A DNA stretch of 55,966 nucleotides, taken from CAYVUI01 sp964454745 (GTDB taxonomy: Bacteria > Planctomycetota > Phycisphaerae > Sedimentisphaerales > Anaerohalosphaeraceae). This document shows, piece after piece, positions 45,758-54,024 of the stretch. The stretch spans positions 1 through 55,966 of the forward strand of contig CAYVUI010000012.1 of NCBI GenBank assembly GCA_964454745.1, in the 5' to 3' direction. The notes below the pieces were generated by a model, which was not told where the DNA came from, did not search any database, and saw nothing but the letters and a program-made list of their open reading frames with translations. Position numbers and translations under genes: made by a program. How positions within the stretch are numbered: position 1 is the stretch's first letter; each line of letters starts with the position of its first letter.

Positions 45758-46226
45758 GCCCCTGGGCCTTTATCAGTGTGTCCGGCAGTCCTTCCACAAA
45801 CGTTCGGATCTCATCACGAACCTTGCGATAGAATTGCAGGGCCTCTTGCTCGCTTCCTGCTTTTTGTGCAAGTTTGGGCGGATCATCAAAAGGTACATGG
45901 ACAATCGTGCTGGTGTTGCTGTGAAAGACCGGGCAGTTTTCATTGGCGTGTCCACAAACCGTCGCAACATAATCAAACGGTACGCTTTTGTACTTCTCAA
46001 CGTGAGTGGATTCCTGACCGCTGATGTCAATGCCGGCTTCCTGCATGACCGCGACGGCGTTTGGATTGAGCCCGTGAGTTTCAATACCTGCTGAGTAAGA
46101 TTCGATGAGATCAGATTTAAGATGCCTGGCCCACCCTTCGGCCATCTGGCTCCGGCACGAGTTGCCTGTACAAAGAAAGAGCACTTTTAATTTTGATGTT
46201 TCTGCCATATCCAAATCCAATTTCAT
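45747..46226 (-). CDS. arsC: Arsenate reductase, thioredoxin-coupled (LMW phosphatase fold)
   Basis: A 159-residue protein of the low-molecular-weight tyrosine phosphatase fold. The phosphate loop C19-T-G-N-S-C-R25-S contains the nucleophile, and a downstream cysteine pair C91/C98 in VCGHANENCPVF has the same spacing as C82/C89 in the S. aureus thioredoxin-dependent ArsC. The pair favours arsenate reductase over phosphatase. DPP in FDDPP supplies the general acid. ATG 46208 (MAETSKLKV) is an alternative start. No arsenite efflux gene is in the window. Confidence 0.85.
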   Translation of the reverse strand: MKLDLDMAETSKLKVLFLCTGNSCRSQMAEGWARHLKSDLIESYSAGIETHGLNPNAVAVMQEAGIDISGQESTHVEKYKSVPFDYVATVCGHANENCPVFHSNTSTIVHVPFDDPPKLAQKAGSEQEALQFYRKVRDEIRTFVEGLPDTLIKAQGRES

Positions 46227-46394
46227 AACAGTTCTATTATATCAGTATATTTACCTATCAATAAAGGAAATTACGGAAATACTGAATAAAAAATTGGATA
46301 TTGTTGGAAATATTTATCCTATATATAGGTAGCAAGGTAGTCAATGGCGTGAAATCCGGGGTTTAAAATAGATATATTTCTGTCAATAAAGGAT

Positions 46395-46820
46395 TTAGAG
46401 TACTCCCTTGGTCAGGATAATATTGGCGTAAAGTGCAGATTCCGAGGTTGCGACCACGGCGTAGGCCTTTTTTGCCCGTTCATAAAATTCAAATCTTTCG
46501 ATAAATTCAAAATCGCTGAATTTTTCCCCCGATTTTGTCAGGATTTTTCGGTAGGTATCCCAGATTGTCGGTTTGGTCGAATCGCCCGGTACCACCTCCA
46601 TCAGGCCGGCGGCATTTTCTACGTAAATATCCAGCGGGAAAAACTTCAAAACCGCTTCGAGCATTTCCGGAACATCGTGACCGTCCGCACGCACCAACCG
46701 CTGGGCCATGGAGGCCGCAGGAAAGTTTCCGTCCGAGATTACCAGCGCGTCTCCGTGTCCCATTTCCATCATGATCTTGAGCAGTTCCGGAGAAAGTATA
46801 TTTGGTATGCCTTTCAGCAT
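46395..46820 (-). CDS. fucU: L-fucose mutarotase (RbsD/FucU family)
   Basis: A 141-residue protein beginning MLKGIPNILSPELLKIMMEMGHGDALVISDGNFPAAS, the diagnostic FucU block with the catalytic His in MGHGD. VENAAGLMEVV, the central YRKIL and the C-terminal ERFEFYERAKKAYAVVATSE complete the family pattern. It interconverts alpha- and beta-L-fucose, supplying the anomer used by the isomerase encoded directly upstream. AAAGGA precedes the ATG. A terminator hairpin separates it from fucI, so its level is probably lower. Confidence 0.92.
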   Translation of the reverse strand: MLKGIPNILSPELLKIMMEMGHGDALVISDGNFPAASMAQRLVRADGHDVPEMLEAVLKFFPLDIYVENAAGLMEVVPGDSTKPTIWDTYRKILTKSGEKFSDFEFIERFEFYERAKKAYAVVATSESALYANIILTKGVL

Positions 46821-46834
46821 CGGGTTGTCCTTTC

Positions 46835-46865
46835 AAAAAAGCCCGGAGAGGTTCGCTCCCCGGGC
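46835..46865 (-). terminator. Hairpin with U-run between fucI and fucU
   Basis: GCCCGGAGAG (46841-46850) pairs with CTCCCCGGGC (46856-46865) with one A-C mismatch over a 5-nt loop. On the minus strand it is followed by six T. It lies between the fucI stop codon and the fucU ribosome site, so it acts as a terminator or partial attenuator. Confidence 0.75.
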
Positions 46866-46900
46866 CGGGAATCATTCAAATTCAAATCGCCTTTCTGCGA

Positions 46901-48598
46901 TTAATAACCGCAGGGATTGATCAGTTTAACCAGCGGTTCAGGGCGATCAACGCCTTCAACGAATTTCGGCCGTGCCGCCCACGGGGTAACGTTAAGTACT
47001 CCTGTCAGGTCCATCCAGTGCTGGAGGCGTGCCACCGGCAGATCCCAGGTCATGTGGAAGTGGTTCGCAGGTGCGTACTGCTTGTATTCCGCCATCGTCG
47101 CATATTTGGGCACAACAAACGTATGCGGCCAGTTCCAGTTGGTCAGGTTCACCATCGCCTGGCCGAGTTTGACCGGAACATCTGTGGTCTTCGCTTCGTC
47201 CCAGATAAAGCTGAACTTGTTGCACGTTCCGGAAAAGGCCATCCGGGCCGCGATGCCTTCAATGCCAGCAGGGGTCATAAACGTTACTGAATTGCCGCCG
47301 CCCGGGAAGTATCCCGCATCGGCCAGCGGCATTTCCACCTTGCTCATCAACTGCTTGGCCGAGGTGCCCGGCTTGCCCGCCCAGTTAAACGAGGCCGAAC
47401 CGGAGTTATTGCCGTCTACCAGGCCCTTTTTCACCCAATCCGCGGTCTTGGGCAGATTGCTGATTTTATGCTTCTTGGCCAGCTCCTTGATCTCCCAGGC
47501 TTCCCAAACTTTGCGGAAGTCCATAAACAGCGGCGGGTTACCGCCCGAGAGCCATGTCATAAACAGCATGGTCAGCAGCCCCTGAACGTCCGCTTCCGTC
47601 GCGTAAGGCAGTGCGGCCTTGGGCCCGTTGTGGTCAAAGGTCGAGTTAAACAGCGATTCCATTACATCCGCCACCGGCAGGGGGATGCCCCGCATGTCCG
47701 AGCCCCATTCGAGCTGCGACATGAATCCGCCGCCCACGGCATTGAGGTCCGCCATGATATCCCGAACGATCAGGTACATCGCCAGCGACTGGTTGAATCG
47801 TTCGCTGTCCGCATCGTCTTTAAGTTCCACCCGCTTGCCGACCATCTTTTTGATCCAGGCGCGGAGTTCGTCGAGTTCTTTCTGCTTGTAGGCTTTTTTC
47901 GCCAGCATATCGGCCAGCAGTTTCATGTCCAGCCGTGTGATCTCGAGGCCAAAGGTATTGCGGGTCGCGATGATATGTGCCAGGGCGGTTTCCATGCCCA
48001 TCGAGTCGTGTCCGAAGATCACTGCGCGTTTGCCTTTGAGTCCGACAGCGGTAACTGCGGCGTAGCACCAGTCAATCAGGGACTGGGCGGTCTTGTCGGA
48101 CATTTTCGGGTTTTGGCCGGTATCGGGCCAGTTGCCCACGTTCAGGGCCACCATCTTGCCGTACTGCGAGATCGCGCCGTGCAGGGCATGGGCATATACC
48201 ACGCCGGGCTTGGGACCTGAATTTCCGCAGGTGATATTGATCGGCGTCTCTTTGGGGAACTGCTGGAGCAGTGAGATCGTCGTAAGCTGCGGGAAGGCCC
48301 AGGTATCCGGAGCACAAACCAGGATATCCACGCCGGCCTTCTGGAACTGGGCTGCCACGATATCCGCCTGGGCTTCGGAATCTACCAGGATGTCGGAATA
48401 AACCACATCGATGGGGGTCTGATCGGGCAGGACGACCTTGCCGCTGAGTGCATTGGCGACCATGGCGATGATATTCTGTGAACGCTGACGCGATGCATCA
48501 TCAATTCGCGGATCGCACGGAGAGAACACCCCGATGACCGGATTTTTGGGTTTTGCTTTTCGTATGGGTTTCAAACACGTTGCCTCAATTTTGGCCAT
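46901..48598 (-). CDS. fucI: L-fucose isomerase
   Basis: A 565-residue ketol isomerase converting L-fucose to L-fuculose, with manganese as the family's metal. ATG 48598 is chosen for CAGGAG 7 bp upstream; the frame runs on to 48703 without homology. Family blocks include VIGVFSPCDPRID, VGLKGKRAVIFGHDSMGMETAL, GGFMSQLEWGSDMRGIPLPVADVMES (metal-binding Glu and Asp region), LSGGNPPLFMDFRKVW and the C-terminal ANHFHMTWDLPVARLQHW with the metal-site histidine. Length agrees with E. coli FucI (591). Kinase and aldolase for fuculose are not in the window. Confidence 0.93.
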   Translation of the reverse strand: MAKIEATCLKPIRKAKPKNPVIGVFSPCDPRIDDASRQRSQNIIAMVANALSGKVVLPDQTPIDVVYSDILVDSEAQADIVAAQFQKAGVDILVCAPDTWAFPQLTTISLLQQFPKETPINITCGNSGPKPGVVYAHALHGAISQYGKMVALNVGNWPDTGQNPKMSDKTAQSLIDWCYAAVTAVGLKGKRAVIFGHDSMGMETALAHIIATRNTFGLEITRLDMKLLADMLAKKAYKQKELDELRAWIKKMVGKRVELKDDADSERFNQSLAMYLIVRDIMADLNAVGGGFMSQLEWGSDMRGIPLPVADVMESLFNSTFDHNGPKAALPYATEADVQGLLTMLFMTWLSGGNPPLFMDFRKVWEAWEIKELAKKHKISNLPKTADWVKKGLVDGNNSGSASFNWAGKPGTSAKQLMSKVEMPLADAGYFPGGGNSVTFMTPAGIEGIAARMAFSGTCNKFSFIWDEAKTTDVPVKLGQAMVNLTNWNWPHTFVVPKYATMAEYKQYAPANHFHMTWDLPVARLQHWMDLTGVLNVTPWAARPKFVEGVDRPEPLVKLINPCGY

Positions 48599-48723
48599 GA
48601 TCCGTCTCCTGTTCTGTATTTTTCCTTGAATTAAGTTGTTTCGATGTCTTGAATCTTTCTTGACATTCCAAAACAGGATAGGTATAAATATGGGGGAAAT
48701 CAAATAAAAAATCGGGAGGAGTT

Positions 48724-49818
48724 ATGCTCGTTATTCCCATTGAGGCCGATGTACCCTTTGATAAGAAACCATTTTTAAACTGGTTAATTGTTGTCGTTAA
48801 TATTGTTGTCTTTTGTATTACGGCTAAACTGGTTTACGATGAATCAAGCTCTGAACTGCTTGAGCCCTATTTACTTCAGGGGTGGAAATGGCCCGGCATT
48901 GTGACCCATATGTGGCTGCACGGTGGCATTATGCATCTTGTTGGAAACATGATTTTCCTTTTGGTGTTCGGTAACGCAGTTTGTTACAAACTTGGCAATC
49001 TGTTTTATTTTCCTGCATATATGTTTGTAGGCGCCTGTTCAACGCTTGCCTATATTCTCTTTACCGGTGATCATCCTGCTCTGGGGGCTTCAGGAGCGAT
49101 TAACGGCATTGTTGGGATGTATGTCGTCCTCTTTCCAGCCAATAATATTTCGTTATTCTACTGGATATTAATATTTTTCGGAATTTACAGGACGGAGGGT
49201 TATTGGATCATCCTGCTCTGGTTTGCCTTTGATATTCTTGGCCTTGTAATGGGCGGCGGCGGGGTTGCTTACATGGCCCACATCGGGGGTTTTGTCGGCG
49301 GGGTAGTGCTTGCGTATGTTCTTCTCCACTTTGACATCATCAGGATGGAGCCGCGATTTGAGCTTTCCCTGATCGATATCCTCCGCGGCAAGCACATCGA
49401 GGAGGCCCGGGAGTTTGAGAATATGTACAACCGTTCCTCGATGGATTTTATCAATGAGCAGACTGAACAGGACCAGCCGCTGCATGAGCCAATTGATATC
49501 TCTTCTTCCCAGGCACCGGCAGTCCGCCAGCCGGTCGAGGATATCCTGTCCGATGAGGATTTTCTCGGTTCCAATACGGCCGGTCTGGGCCTGGCCCCTG
49601 AACCCCCGGCCATGGTCGGCCCGGATGATGTAATTGCTGACGTTGTACCCCCGGCATACTCTTCCACTTCGGATGTGCAGCCGCACCGAATACAAAAGCC
49701 AAAGTTTGTCCGTTTTTTCTGTGAGTGCGGGCAGAAAGTGAAAATCCCCGCAAAATACGCAGGCAAGACAGGCAAATGCCCCAAATGCCAAAAACGAATC
49801 CAAATCCCGCAATCCTGA
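48724..49818 (+). CDS. Rhomboid intramembrane protease with C-terminal zinc ribbon
   Basis: A 364-residue membrane protein. Residues about 15-205 form the rhomboid core: WKWPGIVTHMWLHGGIMHLVGNMIFLLVFGN, the serine nucleophile in GASGAINGIVGMY and the catalytic His in YMAHIGGFVGGV. A cytosolic tail follows with a disordered, Pro/Ser/Asp-rich segment (about 245-325). The last 40 residues (FFCECGQKVKIP ... GKCPKCQKRIQIP) hold four cysteines in CxC ... CxxC form, a zinc ribbon common in planctomycete proteins. It starts at ATG 48724 with GGAGG upstream, divergent from fucI. Confidence 0.88.
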   Translation: MLVIPIEADVPFDKKPFLNWLIVVVNIVVFCITAKLVYDESSSELLEPYLLQGWKWPGIVTHMWLHGGIMHLVGNMIFLLVFGNAVCYKLGNLFYFPAYMFVGACSTLAYILFTGDHPALGASGAINGIVGMYVVLFPANNISLFYWILIFFGIYRTEGYWIILLWFAFDILGLVMGGGGVAYMAHIGGFVGGVVLAYVLLHFDIIRMEPRFELSLIDILRGKHIEEAREFENMYNRSSMDFINEQTEQDQPLHEPIDISSSQAPAVRQPVEDILSDEDFLGSNTAGLGLAPEPPAMVGPDDVIADVVPPAYSSTSDVQPHRIQKPKFVRFFCECGQKVKIPAKYAGKTGKCPKCQKRIQIPQS

Positions 49819-49932
49819 GTGTCATTTCATCACCAGAGACGCAATTATCGGACCCTATACGGTGTTCATTCGTCAAATCTTAATACTGCGTTAAGAAGCC
49901 TCCCGTTCAGGCCGATAAATCAAGGTACGTAC

Positions 49933-49949
49933 ATACAGGGTCTCTGTAT
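49933..49949 (+). promoter_or_regulatory. Inverted repeat upstream of the HPt-CBS gene
   Basis: ATACAG (49933-49938) and CTGTAT (49944-49949) are exact inverted repeats around a 5-bp centre, 43 bp before the start codon. It could be an operator; no regulator is known. The rest of the 173-bp gap shows nothing definite. Confidence 0.3.
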
Positions 49950-49991
49950 TGAGTTGGGCCAGAATTGATAATCTAAACTCGGGGTACTGAT

Positions 49992-51278
49992 ATGAGGCAA
50001 AGTCAGAAAACCAAAACGGTCGGGTCGGTTGGTTTTCCTTCACCGGCATCTGTGACGATCAATGAATTCCACAATGATCTGCTGTCCGACTTCATAGATT
50101 CCACTTCTACGCTGATTGAAGAACTTGAAGGCTATGCCCTGAGCTACGAAAAAGACCCCACGAATAAAGAAATTGAAGATGCAATCAAACGCGTACTGCA
50201 CCTGCTCAAGGGCGAATCCGGTGTAATGGGAGCCGTTGAAATGTCTGATACGTTCCACGAGGTGGAAAATGGCTTTGAGAGCTCTCCCGTCGCCCAGCGG
50301 AGTGACCTGCTGCTTAAAACCTGCGACTGGACCAGTCAGGCTGTTGCCGTCCTTTCCGGCAAAGACAGCGGTCTGGATATGTCCACTTCAAGCTGGTCGC
50401 CGGTCAGTGAAGCCAAGCCTGCCCGCCAGCCGCAAAGCGTACAAACGGACCTGACTGCACAGGAAATCATGAAATCCGAGCTGTTGACGATTACTCCCGA
50501 AACGCAGATTTACGATGCGATCGCGATGCTGGTTTCTCGAAATGTCACCGCGATTCCCGTGGTCAATCCCGACAATTCCGTCGCGGGTATCCTGTCGGAA
50601 AAGGATGTGCTTCGTTTACTCTATGAGATGCAGGACAATATGGACACAGCAGGAGATTACATGACCGCCAGTGTTGTCAGTTTCCCGGTAAGTGCACCGG
50701 TCAGCGAGATCGTGGACTGCCTGCTCGAGAATAACTTTCGCCGGGTAATGATTGTCGAGGATGATATCCTCAAAGGTATGATCAGCCGTCGCAATATCAT
50801 TACTAAGTATCTCGATCTTTTCTATCAGGCTCATCCTGAATGCAAAAGAAACAAACCTCGCATCTTTACGGCACGGGATGTCATGACCCAGGGGCTGCTG
50901 ACCGTGTATCGCAAGACCCCGATTTATACCGTCGCCGATGTCATGATCCGCAACAATGTAACGGGGCTGCCGGTGGTGTCTGAAGATATGACCCTTGCAG
51001 GGATTATTTCCGAAAAGGATTTCCTGAAAATCTCGCTCGACCTCAAGTATCACAATACCACTGCGGAAGAATTTATGACTTCTTCTGTCGTCAGCTTCGG
51101 CCCGGATGACAGCCTGGTGGATATCTGTGACTGTTTGATTCAAAATCCCTTCCGACGGGTGACGATTCTTGAAAATAACCGGGTTTGCGGGATTATTTCG
51201 CGCCGGGATATCATCCGGTTGATCCTCCAGCGTCGTGCCAGTGCGTTCAAACGCCGACGCCAGGACCCCACGGCATAG
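49992..51278 (+). CDS. HPt domain fused to four CBS domains
   Basis: A 428-residue soluble protein. Residues about 22-115 match a histidine phosphotransfer (HPt) domain, with the phosphoacceptor candidate H70 in VLHLLKGESGVMGA. Two CBS pairs follow: about 153-210 (AQEIMKSELLTITPETQIYDA, GILSEKDVLRLL) and 222-272 (GDYMTASVVSFP, GMISRRNII), then 295-350 (ARDVMTQGLLTVYRKTPIYTVADV, GIISEKDFL) and 358-415 (EEFMTSSVVSFGPDDS, GIISRRDIIRLI). CBS pairs bind adenine nucleotides, so the protein may couple a phosphorelay to energy state. No histidine kinase lies beside it. The C-terminus is strongly basic (RRASAFKRRRQ). Confidence 0.82.
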   Translation: MRQSQKTKTVGSVGFPSPASVTINEFHNDLLSDFIDSTSTLIEELEGYALSYEKDPTNKEIEDAIKRVLHLLKGESGVMGAVEMSDTFHEVENGFESSPVAQRSDLLLKTCDWTSQAVAVLSGKDSGLDMSTSSWSPVSEAKPARQPQSVQTDLTAQEIMKSELLTITPETQIYDAIAMLVSRNVTAIPVVNPDNSVAGILSEKDVLRLLYEMQDNMDTAGDYMTASVVSFPVSAPVSEIVDCLLENNFRRVMIVEDDILKGMISRRNIITKYLDLFYQAHPECKRNKPRIFTARDVMTQGLLTVYRKTPIYTVADVMIRNNVTGLPVVSEDMTLAGIISEKDFLKISLDLKYHNTTAEEFMTSSVVSFGPDDSLVDICDCLIQNPFRRVTILENNRVCGIISRRDIIRLILQRRASAFKRRRQDPTA

Positions 51279-51308
51279 TCATTGCAGATCAAAAGGCTGG
51301 CAGATATC

Positions 51309-51611
51309 CTATCCGGCCCGGCTTAGCGTTTCCATGTTGGGACGTATCAAATCCTGGAAGGCCTTGTCCATTTGTCTCCAGACGGAAACATCGACTCGAA
51401 AAGGCAGGTCTGATTCCCGAAAGGCTTCCCGCAATAACGATAGCACTTCAAAATCCACCGGTTCGGGTCCCATGATAACCATATCCAGGTCGGAATACGT
51501 CTTAATATCTTTCCCGGTTCGCGAACCGAATACACAGACCTCACGCCCGGGCAAATGACTGCTCAGGATGTCCTGCACAATGTGCAATTCTTTTTGGGTG
51601 AGGTTAATCAT
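51309..51611 (-). CDS. MNT-type nucleotidyltransferase (antitoxin-like)
   Basis: A 100-residue minimal nucleotidyltransferase from ATG 51611, which overlaps the HEPN stop by 8 bp; the frame runs on seven codons to 51632. VFGSRTGKDIKTYSDLDMVIMG gives the GSx(n)DxD active-site motif. It pairs with the upstream HEPN gene, as in the HI0073/HI0074 and type VII HEPN-MNT modules, where the MNT protein AMPylates and neutralises the HEPN toxin. Toxicity has not been shown here. Confidence 0.85.
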   Translation of the reverse strand: MINLTQKELHIVQDILSSHLPGREVCVFGSRTGKDIKTYSDLDMVIMGPEPVDFEVLSLLREAFRESDLPFRVDVSVWRQMDKAFQDLIRPNMETLSRAG

Positions 51612-52008
51612 TGTGTTTTTCGATTTGCTCAAAAAGAAATTCAGCGTCTTTGAGAAATGCCGAAATTACCTGAAAAACCTGTTTCGCGGTTTCTTCATTG
51701 TAAACATGGCTGGTCTGGTTTCTTGCTTCATGGTATAAAAACCACTTTGCAGGGTCTGCGATCAAATGATGTTCATTAGCAAACCGAAACAGCTCTTTTC
51801 TTGAAATTCCATCAACGTATGTGCTGCCGAGATTGACCTCCAGCCATCGTTTCATCATCTTCCAGCAGAGTTCATACGTATACTCAAAACGCTGAATTAC
51901 AGAATCCCGCAATATATCACTGGGAAGATTCCCCGCTCCCTTGTCATACCACACCAAGGATTCTTCAAGAGAATGGATCGCATTTTGTAAACCGCTCAGC
52001 TCAAGCAT
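51604..52008 (-). CDS. HEPN-domain protein (HI0074-like, toxin-like)
   Basis: A 134-residue all-helical protein of the nucleotidyltransferase substrate-binding family. The R-x4-H motif RNQTSH near residue 100 (in YHEARNQTSHVYNEETA) is the HEPN ribonuclease signature. RFEYTYELCWKMMKRWLE is the characteristic first-half helix. It precedes and overlaps the MNT gene, the usual order for such two-gene modules. It may be a toxin or an inert partner; the sequence does not decide. Confidence 0.85.
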   Translation of the reverse strand: MLELSGLQNAIHSLEESLVWYDKGAGNLPSDILRDSVIQRFEYTYELCWKMMKRWLEVNLGSTYVDGISRKELFRFANEHHLIADPAKWFLYHEARNQTSHVYNEETAKQVFQVISAFLKDAEFLFEQIEKHND

Positions 52009-52098
52009 AATACAAGTTTAATCTCAAAGTGAAGATGTCATTTCAAAAGACCTGATAAAGTCTACCAGATAAATCTTCATTATCAAGTTTAAAATCGA

Positions 52099-53058
52099 TC
52101 AATTGTACTGCTGAACGACCTGGCTTGCGATCTGAACGACTTTTTCTTTCAGTTCCTGCGGTGCGACAATCTCGACATTCTCGCCGAAACCGAGAATCCA
52201 CGGGATGATCGAATCAATTTCATTCAGGATCATTTTCATCTGGATCGAACCGTCATCATTGGCTTGCACAGACTGGCTCTGGTGCCATTTCGTCCGGCAT
52301 ACCTCCCTGGCGATTTCAGGCTTAAAGAGCAGTTTTACGATATAAAGTTTATTTGCGGTCAGCTTTTCCACCATCTGAAATCCCGCATTGATCTGCTGGA
52401 CAGTTGTCCGTGCCTCGGGATCAATCCGGTCCTCCGCGGATCGAATCTGGTTAATTGGCAGTGAGATTCCCCGACTGCTTTCCGCTTGGATACCTTCGAC
52501 GAACCAAGCAGAGTTCCTAAAAACCAGTCCCGTCGGGCGCAGCACCATGGAGTGGATTTCATTGGTTTCAATGTCGACAAACTCGATCTGTATATATTTA
52601 TTTTGTCCGATTGCAAAGAAGAATCTTTTCATGATGGTATTGTCCACTTCAAGGGTGGGATTTACAGCTTCAGGGATGCCAATGCTGGATAGTATGGTCT
52701 GGATGTAGTTTTTCTTGGCCGGGGGGAGATAGTTGATCAGTTTGGCCATGGTATCGGGTAGCATTGAGAAAAGCGGCGTATTCTGTTCTTCCCGGACCTT
52801 TTTCATCGCCACAAAGATCGCGATCCATTCAACAAGCGTCAGGTCCATATCCGGCAGATGGCGGGGCGTCTTGAAAAAATATTTTCCGCTTCGGGCGTCC
52901 CTCTCCAGCTTGAGTCCGCAATCTTTGAGCGTATTGAAATCCCTGAAAAGGGTTCGTCTGCTCTTGCCCGTGACCCGCACAAGCTCGTCAAATGTACAGT
53001 GCTCTCCGGCGTTGATAACCGCAATTTCCTTGATAAGTCGCGTTAATCGGCTTGCCAT
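52099..53058 (-). CDS. WYL-domain transcriptional regulator (HTH_11-WYL)
   Basis: A 319-residue DNA-binding protein. Residues about 1-60 form an N-terminal winged helix-turn-helix (CTFDELVRVTGKSRRTLFRDFNTLKDCGLKL). The WYL domain is at about 145-225 (IEFVDIETNEIHSMVLRPTGLVFRNSAWFVEG), and a WCX extension follows to the end (IIPWILGFGENVEIVAPQELKEKV). WYL regulators respond to nucleic-acid or nucleotide ligands and often control stress or defence genes. It lies upstream of the HEPN/MNT pair on the same strand. A perfect inverted repeat lies 34 bp upstream of its start. Confidence 0.88.
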   Translation of the reverse strand: MASRLTRLIKEIAVINAGEHCTFDELVRVTGKSRRTLFRDFNTLKDCGLKLERDARSGKYFFKTPRHLPDMDLTLVEWIAIFVAMKKVREEQNTPLFSMLPDTMAKLINYLPPAKKNYIQTILSSIGIPEAVNPTLEVDNTIMKRFFFAIGQNKYIQIEFVDIETNEIHSMVLRPTGLVFRNSAWFVEGIQAESSRGISLPINQIRSAEDRIDPEARTTVQQINAGFQMVEKLTANKLYIVKLLFKPEIAREVCRTKWHQSQSVQANDDGSIQMKMILNEIDSIIPWILGFGENVEIVAPQELKEKVVQIASQVVQQYN

Positions 53059-53091
53059 GATAATGATCTCACTAAATTAGAGTAATAATAC

Positions 53092-53112
53092 CTGTTTTTA
53101 GGCCAAAAACAG
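53092..53112. promoter_or_regulatory. Perfect inverted repeat, putative WYL operator
   Basis: CTGTTTTT (53092-53099) and AAAAACAG (53105-53112) flank a 5-bp AGGCC centre. The site is 34 bp upstream of the WYL regulator start, a typical place for autoregulation. The remaining sequence to 53271 contains two TTGAC-like boxes but no -10 that I would assign. Confidence 0.45.
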
Positions 53113-53271
53113 AATTTTCTTAGAATCAGAAAACCTGCTGCTCACTAATACAAGACGGAACTCGGGAAAAGATGTTGATGCCAAATATTGACATTTTTTA
53201 TGGTTGACTTTTAAGCCAAAATTTTGCATTCTTATCACAAGTGGGTCAGTTTTGTTAAAATGGAGAAGGTG

Positions 53272-53919
53272 ATGAGATATTCATTGAATTTTTTGCTATT
53301 GATATCGCTCTGTACGATTACTTTTGCGGGGATTTACGTGGATGTATAACACGCCGACGAAACCACCGTTGTTGATTCAAATGAACTGATGGTCGGCAAG
53401 CACCTGGTGATTGTGATCGGTTCAGACGAGGGGGGCTTTCAGGAGGTTGGAAGTCTTTTTATCCCTGTAGCTGACGTAGAAAAGGGTGTACTCGAAAGCA
53501 GGGGTGATTTTGGAGCTGATTCGATTCTTCCCGCAGCAGGCGGTGCTTTCCTCAGTCTTTCCCAAAGCAGCCAGTGGTCAGGTTTTTACGTGTATACGTA
53601 TGAGGATTGCCAGCCCGGAGACTGGTTTATTCTCGATTATTACGCCGAGGATGAAGGGGATTGCACCTTAGTCTACGAGAACGACCTTTTTGGCAATCCA
53701 ACACGTCTTTATGAAAATACTTTTGTTCACGTCCCCTCGCGGGATTTTGACGAGGACGGCGTGGTCAATAATTTCGATATTTCAATCCTTGGGCTCAACT
53801 GGCAGGCCATCTGCGACGATCCCAATCACTGTGAAGGAAAAGATCTGGATAAAAGCGGTCTGATTGATGCGGCCGATATCTCCCTTTTCGGTGAATACTG
53901 GATGGAAACAACGGACTAA
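53272..53919 (+). pseudogene. Secreted dockerin-like protein gene interrupted by a stop codon
   Basis: ATG 53272 (GGAGAAGG upstream) opens a perfect signal peptide, MRYSLNFLLLISLCTITFAG, then IYVDV and an in-frame TAA at 53347-53349. The same frame continues as HADETTVVDSNELMVGKHLV and stays open to 53919. The C-terminal 60 residues form a type I dockerin: two calcium loops, DFDEDGVVNNFDISILGLNW and DLDKSGLIDAADISLFGEYW. One base change (CAA to TAA, for example) would explain the break, so it is either a recent pseudogene, a sequencing error or a gene restarted inside. ATG 53389 could start a signal-less product. No other dockerin or cohesin is present in the window. Confidence 0.7.
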
Positions 53920-53953
53920 TTTCCGCTTTTTCTGCATTTTCCATATCATCATC

Positions 53954-54021
53954 CACTTTCCCTCTCCGTCTTTATGAATAAAGACAAGTGAGAGTCTCTT
54001 CACGTTTGGAAAGGGAAGGTG
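53954..54021 (+). promoter_or_regulatory. Leader RNA structure that could hide the ribosome site of the C39 gene
   Basis: CACTTTCCCTCTCC (53954-53967) can pair with GGAAAGGGAAGGTG (54008-54021) in 13 of 14 positions (one G-U, one C-A mismatch). The right arm contains the GGAAGG ribosome site directly before ATG 54025. The enclosed loop begins with a perfect hairpin, GTCTTTAT-GA-ATAAAGAC (53968-53985). A short GTGA/TCAC stem (53988-54003) could follow it, giving a three-way junction. It may act as a translational switch. Confidence 0.5.
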
Positions 54022-54024
54022 ATT

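Noticed and set aside
53272..53919. Stop codon readthrough or recoding at the TAA in the dockerin gene
   Set aside because: No SECIS-like or pseudoknot element was noticed and TAA is an unlikely recoding codon; mutation or base error is simpler.
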